A stretch of DNA of 64,000 nucleotides from Nematopogon swammerdamellus (taxonomy: Eukaryota > Arthropoda > Insecta > Lepidoptera > Adelidae): positions 16,691,151 through 16,755,150 of the forward strand of contig OX336353.1 in assembly GCA_946902875.1 (NCBI GenBank), given 5' to 3'. Each line of letters starts with the position of its first letter. The stretch's first letter is position 1. Position numbers and translations under genes: made by a program. Shown here piece after piece: positions 22,866 to 32,100 of this stretch. Below the pieces are notes generated by a model that made no database searches, was not told where the DNA came from, and was given only the letters and a program-made list of their open reading frames with translations.

Positions 22866-23904
22866 TGAAAAAAAAATTATGACAAACTACAAACTAATAC
22901 TAAATAAATACTTTAATACGCATATATTTCAATTTCAATTTCAGTTTTATTTTCATTTAATTTTAAATTTATTTAATCTTTTAATTACCTATGTAATTTT
23001 CTATCGTTTTTATTTACCGTGTTCAAATGCATGTGAACCGGAGGAATTCTAATCTTGGCTATTAAGTTTTTATATTGTTGATTTTTAAATTTGTTATTAA
23101 TATAAGCTGTGGAATTCTCTAATATATAAATAAATAAATAACTAAACATACATGTATATAATAGATTTACATATTATGTACATTAATCAGTGGTACCATT
23201 GTGCAACACAATCAACTGAATGACTAGAGAGAGGGAATTATTACTTCTACGGATTCCTAAAATTTGCGTAATGCTGTCAAAGACCTTTGTCACTACCAAT
23301 TGTATCACTTTTCAAATGTTGGGAAATCGGAAATTTCACTGAATCATAGGTTCTGCCTCTCTCTCTCTCTCTCTCTCTGAATATGTGGGGAATACCATTA
23401 TTATATTGTTTCAGACTTATTGAGGATTTGTGAGAACTCTTATGACATGTACCTTTTTTGATGGACACATCAAAAGAAAGCCTAAAAAGATATTACCTGT
23501 AAGACGAGTTCATTACATACAATTACATAATTACATATAAGCTAATTTACTAATTGATGAACTTATTAATACTAATGAGCTAATTACATACATGATAATA
23601 ATACATTTAAAACCAATGGATGATAGGAGACTAACGAAAGAAATTTATGGAGATAATGTGAAAGAGTCGGGAAGGGTCGCCCTAGTCCCACTTACCTGGA
23701 CCGGACATGTGCTCAAAAAGGGTCAAGTGCGTAGTATCCGTAACCGACGAGCATCTATGTATGAAAACTCAAACAAAAATCTCTCGCTCTCTCTCTCTTT
23801 CTCTTTTCCTTTTTAATAATTCTTCTAATAATTTAATCCTCTTTTTCTTCTTTCTCTGGAGGAAGAAAGAAAATTATACCTTTCTAATCCTTGGTGCCAT
23901 AACA

Positions 23905-24185
23905 ATCCTTATAAACGCGAAAGTTTGTGAGGATGGATGGATGTATGGCTCTTTGTTCCTCTTTCACGCAAAAACTATTGAACGGATTTTGATGAAACTT
24001 TACAGTACTATAGCTTATACATCAGAATAACATATGGACTATATACCATTACGCTAAATAGCCTTAGGGCTCAGCAGTATCAAATAAAGTAAAGTATGGA
24101 CGGGAGAGAGATAATATAAAAGACAAACAAGAAAAACAAAAGCCTATCAACGTCACATAAAAACTTCAAATTTCGAATTCTGTCT
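23905..24185 (+). mobile_element. Helitron copy lacking the 3' hairpin
   Basis: TATAAACGCGAAAGTTTGTG, AGGATGGATGGATGTATGGC, to AAGCCTATCAACGTCACATA and TTCGAATTCTG. It is the same family as 7214-7536, in plus orientation, without CTAG. Confidence 0.75.
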
Positions 24186-24498
24186 CTAGTTTCGAATCTA
24201 ATGCTACATAAAGAAACAAGAGAACATGATACATAGAAAGAACTCTTATCAGGAGAAGTCCTTTTTTAGCATCAATCTCCTTGAATACATCTCACACAAT
24301 TAATCACAATATTATCAGAACTCAGTACATCACCGGGATTTGTTTCCGAAGAACTGGGAAAATTCGAAATGGGATTTCTAACACACGATTGAAAAATGCA
24401 GAAATGTGCGCTTCTTTCTCGTTCGGTTTCTCCCATATTTCTATATCTGCGTATCTTTCAACTGCAAGGTAGTAGATAAGATTATTGATCGGAGTTAG

Positions 24499-24504
24499 TA
24501 TAAA
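24499..24504 (+). promoter_or_regulatory. TATA box of the acidic secreted protein gene
   Basis: TATAAA in the context TTAGTATAAATGG lies 52 bp before the start codon. An initiator-like TTCGGTGAG follows about 30 bp downstream, which leaves a very short 5' UTR. Confidence 0.6.
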
Positions 24505-24550
24505 TGGTAATGCTCAATGTTCGGTGAGTACATTCTGAACCCGCCTCAGT

Positions 24551-26780
24551 ATGAAATATTTTGTGTTGATCTTGGCCGTAGTGGCTCTGACTTCGGGAGC
24601 GGCGTTGCCGAACCCTAGATCTGCTGATGAGCTCACTGGTTACAGAGAGGAAGATGTTACTGAAGCCGATTTGGACGTAAGTAAGCTGCATTTATCCCGC
24701 TACGTACTTCAGTCGGGATCCACCAACTCGCTGCAGATCTGGAGGAACTATTTTTTTAATGTCAAACGAATTAGGATCAAAAAGTTTCTCATGATTTTTA
24801 TTTTGTACCACATTGCGGTGCTACTAACATATTTACAAACAAATAGAGGTCGTTTCACTTTGTTTACAATCTTATAGTAACTTTTATATTGACCCCACAC
24901 GGTACATCCGTGTGGGGTCGGTATGTACCGTGTGGGTTCGGTACTTTAAAAGAAATGAAATGAAATGAAATATGTTTATTTATCTTATTTACACGATTAT
25001 ACAATTGAATGAATAACTTAAATAAGATAAATGGGTGTCTGTCTCAGCTTATTGCTGCGACAGCGGGCGAGCCTTCTGTCGCAGCACTGATTTTCAGACA
25101 GACCCCTCTTTTTATATATTATAAAAAAGAACATAACAAACACAATTGCGATAGGGATACAGATAAATACAGTACAATAGCCACACTGCATCTCTCCCCG
25201 TGTATGTCGTAAAAGGCGACTAAGGGATATGACTCCCTTCTTATATTACTAGGTGGTAGGGTTTAACCCGTCCGGGTTGATACCACCGCACTGAATGAAA
25301 GGTCGGTCGAAACGGCTATGTAAATAGTTTTCCGTCCAGTTCAGTGTAGCCGGCACGACCGAAGAGAAGCACTGACGTGGCACCAAGTTCATCCGGTGTT
25401 ATGGGCTGACATCACGGATGTTGTAGGTGATGCAGCCAACTGTGTCAGTTTCCATAAAAAAATATTATTGCGATATCTATTTCCTCCCAAGTAAAGCCTG
25501 GGGTTTTTCAAAAGGGGCGCGAAAAGACTCCTGTCAGGCCGGCATCGCAATCCCCGTGCATCACAGAATGTCCAAGGGCATCGTTAGACACCTACTTGTA
25601 GGTGAAACGATGAGATATGCCGCGCTTCCATAAAAGAAAAAAAATCTAATGAGCAATATCATAGTTTTTTTTCTGGTCCATTTTAGCAATGACTATATTC
25701 CAAGCATAATACAGAATTTTGATATTTTACATTTTCAGGAATCTGTCGACGAAATCTCTAAACAGTATGGCCAATTCGTGCCAGGTTTGGGTTACGTGAG
25801 CTACTACAGTCCCCTGTGGGCCCACATCAAGGATATGAGCGCTGAGGAGCTCAATACATTCATTGAAGGACTACATGCTCTTCATCAGGCTGAAAACGAA
25901 GAAGAGCAAGTATGTTAACATGGGCTATGTTAGAAAATAGGCTTTTTGGTCCATCTTCCTATGAGTGCCTATTCTCGCAACTTTAATTTTATGAACGAAT
26001 ATAAGCTGAAGAGTTAGGATAGTATATTTTTATGAATGACGTATTTAAAGTCTCAAGTAAAAATCAATAGAATGAAAACTCCAATGATCAAATCTAAATA
26101 AGTTCCGCATAGCTGGTTTTTATACTTATCTATCCTTAATTTCCCAGGTGGCGCCCAGGCGAAAGGACAATGCTTACGGTGAATACGTTGAAGGACTTGG
26201 CTTCGTCAACTACCACAATCCCCTCTGGTCGATCATCAAACACTTCGACAGCGAAGAGCTCAAAGCGTTCGTCTCACAGCTCCATCAACATGATCATCGC
26301 CCAATCCCATATGCTCAAGAAGAAGAAGCAGTAGAATCTCCTAATTATGACCAGAATGTCGAAGAAGCAGCAGATGTACTTAATGTAGAAGAGAACGCGT
26401 CTAATGGTGAAGAAGCGAAGGCTCAAAATGAGCAAGCTGACGAAGAAAACCAGGAAGAAGTCCCTGATGAAGCCCAGGAAGATTCCGATGGCGCACAAGA
26501 AGAGAGTCGTGATGGAGAGGACGGGCAAATTGATGAAGAAAATGAGAACCAAGAGGTGGCCGATGAAAATGATCAGGGTGAAGGTCGCGATGGAGAAGAC
26601 AATTCTGCTGAAAACGAAGAAGATGTCGAAGCTAAGGCTGATGAGGATGGTGATGTTGCTGCGGAAGAACTCCATGAAGACGTCGATGCTAGACAAAATG
26701 AAAATGATGAAGACAATGACGCTTCTGAGGCCGAAGGTGACAACGACGACGCCGACGTCGAAGAACAAGCTAAACAGTAA
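24551..26780 (+). CDS. Secreted acidic protein with two copies of a Gly-Leu-Gly/Pro-Leu-Trp motif, three exons
   Basis: Coding exons are 24551-24676, 25739-25909 and 26148-26780, all joined in phase 0 at GTAAGT/TTTTCAG and GTATGT/TTCCCAG, giving about 309 residues. Residues 1-18 form a signal peptide (MKYFVLILAVVALTSGAA). Exon 2 and the start of exon 3 each encode a related block of about 45 residues: Tyr-Gly, Phe/Tyr-Val, Gly-Leu-Gly-Tyr/Phe-Val, Tyr-Tyr/His, Pro-Leu-Trp, Ile-Lys, then Glu-Glu-Leu. The last ~160 residues are almost only Glu, Asp, Asn, Gln and Ala. A TATAAA lies at 24499 and AATAAA at 26892. I do not recognise the family. It is inferred to be an extracellular, possibly ion-binding or matrix-like protein. 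A hybrid SINE and a LINE tail sit in intron 1. The ATG was chosen because it opens the signal peptide 52 bp after the TATA box. Confidence 0.82.
25178..25462 (+). mobile_element. Hybrid SINE: dispersed-repeat head fused to core and tail
   Basis: CACTGCATCTCTCCCCGTGT, GTCGTAAAAGGCGACTAAGG and GATATGACTCCCTTCTTATA lead directly into ACTAGGTGGTAGGGTTTAAC. The tail has the subfamily changes CTGACGTGGCACCAAGTTC. It lacks the tRNA/5S head and is in intron 1 of the acidic protein gene. Confidence 0.8.
25495..25650 (+). mobile_element. LINE 3'-end fragment in intron 1 of the acidic protein gene
   Basis: This is the same 3' end in plus orientation, ending in CCATAAAAGAAAAAAAAT. It lies less than 100 bp before exon 2, next to the SINE at 25178. 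Confidence 0.68.
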
Positions 26781-26891
26781 CTGAATGGTCTGAAACATAC
26801 ACTGTTAAAAATCTAGCTAGTCGTTTTAGCACCTAATTCTTGAATACTCCTGAGGCAGGCCTAAATATTTCATAGTGATTTATTAATAATT

Positions 26892-26897
26892 AATAAA
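26892..26897 (+). terminator. Polyadenylation signal of the acidic secreted protein gene
   Basis: AATAAA lies about 110 bp after the TAA stop and is followed by a GT-rich stretch (GTGATGTTTGTTT), the usual arrangement of a cleavage site. Confidence 0.65.
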
Positions 26898-26899
26898 GA

Positions 26900-27730
26900 T
26901 TTATGAAAATATGTGATGTTTGTTTACAGTTCACTTTGTATTGTATATCATTTAGAAAATGTAATTAGAAGAAACAAATTACAGAGCCGTCCAACCTGCG
27001 CTTATAATTTCCATAATCCCAGTCATAACATGGAAAACTCTGGTAATATTGACTCAAAATACATTAATGTAACAGTACTGTTAGGTAACTTATTACAAAT
27101 ATACAGTGACGATCTATTACATCATATTATTGTCATAACTAGATGCCATTTGAGTATTGCGCCTTGCTTGTGTTTTTTTTTCTTGCTGGTTCATTTTCGT
27201 ACTCTTAACACAAACAAATTGGATGACATAACATTTTGACAAATTCAAGAGTTCGTTTCGCGTGATGGGAAGGGGCCTTTAGTTTTATGCGTTTATGGGA
27301 TCTCAACCATGAAACAACTTGAACAACACGAAAACATTTATCATGTGTCAAAATAATGCAAAACTAAACTAAAGCGGCTTTTGTATAAATCGCAGATCAA
27401 GTCCTGCTTGAAGCTCGCACATGTAGGATGGCTCTGCCAATAACCAGCTTGCGCCTTTGCACTCCAGCTTCGTACCGTGCGACTGGTGGCTGACCCAGGA
27501 ATATTATCATCTGTAAATGCCTTGTTACGTACTTAAACAAAATAAATACATAATAGAAAATACTCTATTTTGTTTTTGATTATACTTCTAATAAACAAAA
27601 CACAATGTACTCTTTCAGCTACTTCGTCATTTTACTAGCTAGTCGTTTTGCTAGTTAGTCATTTTGCTTTATGGTCGTTTTGCGAGTTGGTCATTTTGAG
27701 ATTTAGTCTTTTCGTTACTCGATCAAAATG
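26900..27730. other. Intergenic sequence after the acidic protein gene
   Basis: There is no supported gene. A short direct-repeat cluster on the theme GTCGTTTTGC(T/G)AGTT(A/G)GTC occurs at 27640-27715. Confidence 0.55.
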
Positions 27731-27734
27731 CGAT

Positions 27735-27950
27735 TAAGGCGTTCCGCGCCCGACCCTCTAAAACCACTACAACTTCTTAGGGGTATCGGTTTTCTAAGTG
27801 TATTTTATCGATTATTCGATGGGAAGTGCTGGAAGGAGTTGTTAGACTCGATTCCACCGTCCTCTTTCCACCTCCGCACCACGCGCACTGGGCAGGGTTT
27901 GCATCCGTACACGCTGAATTTCTTCAGATCTTTCCTGTAGAGAACCGATA
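27735..27950 (+). mobile_element. LINE open-frame fragment
   Basis: The plus-strand frame includes GFLSVFYRLFDGKCWKEL and FHLRTTRTGQGLHPYTLNF, matching VGSLSVFYRLFHGE and FHLRTTRTGQGLHPYTLDL of the LINE at 5286-6228. It is a short internal piece of the C-terminal region. Confidence 0.75.
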
Positions 27951-28687
27951 AACTCTGAAACGCTACCAAATATTCCCCAAATAAGTCTGTGATTCTTCAA
28001 GAGGGACATGCTCTTGAATAGGCTTGCTCTTGTTGCCAGAGCAATAAATTTTTGCAACCGCTTAGCTAGAGGGGAAGATCGGTTATCACAACGTATTTTT
28101 ATCAAATCAATCATTCGAGTCAAGTTTACACACGAGAGATATAAAATCATGATCAATATTACCGATTACTAGGTACGTGTCATTCATATCATATGTCTAG
28201 CATAAACACAGATCACAGTTATTGATTGAGATAAGTATGTAGGCCACTGTCAAGCGATATGGCCCGGTTGCTATGCATAAAACAAACCCAAAAAAAATTT
28301 ATATTTTTTATGTTTTGAGGGCCGGAGGTTTTGGTGGTTTACAGAATTTAGAAAAATAAATTTTTCTTTCTTAGTCGCAATTCTGAATCTAATCTACCGA
28401 TGTCCGATCGTCTCGGCTCGGAGCAGCACGACGTTTCGGCCGCCAACGCAACCGGAGTTTCGATGGAGGAATTATTCTTCTTTTTACGAAACCACGGTTA
28501 TGTGCGCCATGGTTACGTACAAAGAATTGGTTCTTCCCCGTCGGCTGTCTGTCTACGAAAGTGACCTTTGTCTTATAATTATTGAAACTAGGCAAGGCTG
28601 TATTTAATAAAACATCAAATTGCAGAATTATTATATATTTTTTTTTATTATTTATTATTTTAGAAATCACGAACTATGTCCATCGAC

Positions 28688-28745
28688 ATTCACTCAGTGC
28701 GGTTGTGCCAACCCGGATGGTAGGGTACGGGAAGGGAAGCAGAGT
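28688..28745 (-). mobile_element. SINE core remnant
   Basis: CTCAGTGCGGTTGTGCCAAC, CCGGATGG, GGGAAGGGAAGC: a short, shortened core. Confidence 0.45.
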
Positions 28746-28835
28746 CTATTAATAAATCAAGAGGAAACTCTATAGCAATACTTTCCTCTTAACAGTTCTA
28801 TAAAAACTATACGCCAAAAATGTGATTCTTACTAC

Positions 28836-29005
28836 TTGGGCGTATACATCGCCGAACAAAGCAACGGATACAGGGTATACACGCTAGCCGGTCTTCCGGT
28901 GAGATTGTTTCCTGACCTCTACAACCTGCGTGTCTTCAAAAGGCATTTAAACAAATTGCCTGATGAAAATATGTTCCACCTCATACCTAGTTGCCTGACG
29001 ATTCA
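28836..29005 (+). mobile_element. Possible C-terminal LINE fragment
   Basis: LPVRLFPDLYNLRVFKRHLN resembles the WNxLPxxxFPxxYNLxxFK end of Jockey/CR1 ORF2 proteins. The match is short and no other part of a LINE adjoins it. Confidence 0.35.
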
Positions 29006-29181
29006 CGCTCTCACCACGTTTCGCGCAGACAATCAGCGCTCTATATTAAAAAAAATAAATTGAGGATAGGAACGAATAAATTTTGCTTCTAAAGCAAAAT
29101 AGATATTATAGAAGGTTTGTGATTTATAATAAGAATTGCATTGTAAATTTCAATATGTATATTAAAGATCAATACACTCTC

Positions 29182-32100
29182 TCACTGGCCAAATATGGCC
29201 ATGACTTCCTCAACCATGAGCTCTACGCTTATCCCATTCGCAGCCAATGCTTCGACCTCACTCCTGAAGACAGCGCTCTCCCACAGAGCGTTCCACAAAG
29301 CGATAAACTCTTCGCTCTGCAGGTTACTCATCGTTGTGCGGAATTCCTCGTCGTTCTCCATCTTCTGATCGAAGAGAGCGGACAGACTTTCCTTGGGGAG
29401 GCCGTCGATGACGTCCCTCATCATTCCATTGAAACCGGTGCCTGTGCGACGAGCCGAAACAGTCTTGTATGCTCGCCTTGTAATTCCTTAAATGGAAAAA
29501 GAATCTTTCAAATATACTAAAATTATCTGATCTAAGAATTGCGGAATCTAATTGCATAATCGCCATGCCATTCTGATTTCTAGTTGTTTAGTAAATCTCG
29601 AACATAAATCTGCGGAAAGACAGACATACAGACAGACTCATATTAAAATTTTCTTAAATTTCTAAGCGAAATTGTCTTTTTCTAATCACACAAACAGAAG
29701 ATAGCATCTTTGGCTGCCATTCTAATAAAAACATGGAAATTGACGTTCGACTTATAACTTTTAGTAACAATGAACGTTTTTATTTCACGCTCCGACTTGC
29801 ATCCACCTAATAAATTTTACGACCGTGTAACGTACGTCAATATATGAATATCTTTGTAACTCGAGAACCACTTTATCAATTTACATACGTCATATAATAT
29901 CATGGATTATGTCATATTTTGTTATGGCATTAACTGGGTACGTTTTATTTTATTGGTATGTTTTATTTGAGTCCAATAAATATATACAATACAATACAAT
30001 GCAATATATTATTATAGTATCACTTACTACGCCTTAATTTGACTATACTTTGCTTTACTGCTTAATACATTGCCACAAACTATTCCTTCGCCTGCATATA
30101 CTTCTCCCACATCCCAAAGGTTAGTAGGAATGGAATGCTTCGCGGCATTAAGCTCACCTATTGTGCCTAATTTCTATAATTTAGTGTTCAATAAAGCATA
30201 CATATATACATATAAGGTGCTTTGTTATTTATGTCAAAAATTTCGGGAGCTTTACATAGACACTCAAATAAACACGTTACGCAAAAAAAATTATATGTTT
30301 TTAGCATTACTTTTCGAGAAATTTAACAAAACATGTTTCCTACCTAAACGTTAACTGTGTGTAACAGCAGGTAACTTGCGTTGTACGGGGTCAATGACCG
30401 TACTATGTTCAAACGCACAACATAGTACGATTGGTTTTTACAGCTACTTATTTGACTTAATTTTTTTGTTAGGAGAAAAAATGCTCCTATAAACATACGT
30501 TTTTTTCTTACGTAAAGTGTTATTTGAGTGCGTATGTAACCCTCCCGAAATTTTTGACATAAATAACGAAGCACCTTATATATACTTTATTTCACACGTC
30601 ATTTTCGTTCACATTCTCACTTCATACCAGTACGACCCGAAATTTATGTATTCTACGTCAAAAGTTTTCTAACTCTGGATGACTAGACGTTTTGTGTTAC
30701 GATCGTCTGTTTGTGAAATAAACTTATTTGCCTCAAGTACTGAAATATTTCGAACAAGTTTGTTCACTGATTGTTTTGACTATTGTACAAAACTCGTCGA
30801 GACTTCTGAGGAACAGTTCGAAAACCGAAAAATTAATTGAATGTAGTATTATCTTTGACTCCCATCTCGAAGCGGGGTACCAAAGTAATTCGGGCGAAAC
30901 TAATGTAATTAAAGTTATGACTCTAAACGGGCCAAGTTCCACTGTGCAAACAACGAGCTGTGTTGAGAAATCGCTGGTACAGTATTTCGTCAGATTGAGC
31001 TTGGATGAGAAGAGCGGAAGACCGCGTGTGGTGGCGTGCCTTGGGAGAGGCCTATGTCCAGCAGTGGACCGATACAGGCTGATGATGATGATGATGATGA
31101 TGAGCTTACCCAATGCCTCGTTTAGAAGGTCGATGTAATTATAAACGTTGATATTGTCAGCCTCCAAGAATTCTGTTACCTGCAAAGGACATAAATATAT
31201 AAACAACATTTACTCTTTCATGTAACCTCCTTTTCATATAACCTCCATTTTATGTAACCTCCTTTTCATGTAACCACCTTTTCATGTCAGCCTTGGTAGC
31301 TCCGTGGTGATATGGATCGCCATTTGATCGTGAAATTAAGCACATGCGGGCGCGGTCAGAACTTGGATCGGACCGTTCGACCGTTAAGGCTAACCGTGTT
31401 TCGTACCCAACGAAAAACTGCAGAGCTCTTACCTTACCTTATCTTACAAGGTGATAGGGTTTAACTCTTCTAGATCGGTGCCACCGCACTAAATAAAGGA
31501 CGATCGAAGCACATATGAAAATCGTTCGTGTTTTCCATCCAGTTCAGCCTAGCTGGCAAATTCATAAAGGTAAGCATTGACATGGCACCCACTTCACCAA
31601 GGTTTCATAAAAAAGTAGTTCGACGAGCTTCACGATGACAGAGTAACAAAGATGGTGGAAGTGAAATGAAGCGTTGGTTCAAGGCGACGACCGTTTTATA
31701 AAGGGACTAGCTGAGCCCGCGGCTCCGCTCGCGTGAAATTCGTATTCCAAAGAAGAATGTAAGTAACTAAGGGCGAGGCCGAAGGCCGAGCTGCGTTCAG
31801 GTAATCGAAAAACCTTCTTAAAGAAAGTAACTAACTAAGGGCGAGGCCGAAGGCCGAGCTGCTTTCAGGTAAACGATAAACCTTTCTCAAATAAAGGAAG
31901 TAAGTAAGGGCGAGGCCGAAGGCCGAGCTGCGTTCAGGAAGACGATAAACCTTCTGGAAGAAAGGAAGGAACTAAGTGCGAGGCCGAAGGCCGAGCAGCG
32001 TTCAGGTAAACCAAAAACCCTCTTCCGCCTTCGGGCCTCGCCCTTAAAGACTTCCTTTCTTCGATAGAATATAATATCGTTTACTCAATCTATTTAGTTC

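Noticed and set aside
26274..26798. 174-codon minus-strand open frame opposite the acidic exon
   Set aside because: It is the antisense shadow of Glu/Asp codons (giving Phe/Ile/Val runs). The plus strand has the signal peptide, splice sites and poly(A) signal.
30733..31209. 158-codon minus-strand frame as a single exon
   Set aside because: Only 31179-31110 is coding for the allergen-repeat protein. The rest is the (ATC)n tail and antisense RTE sequence.
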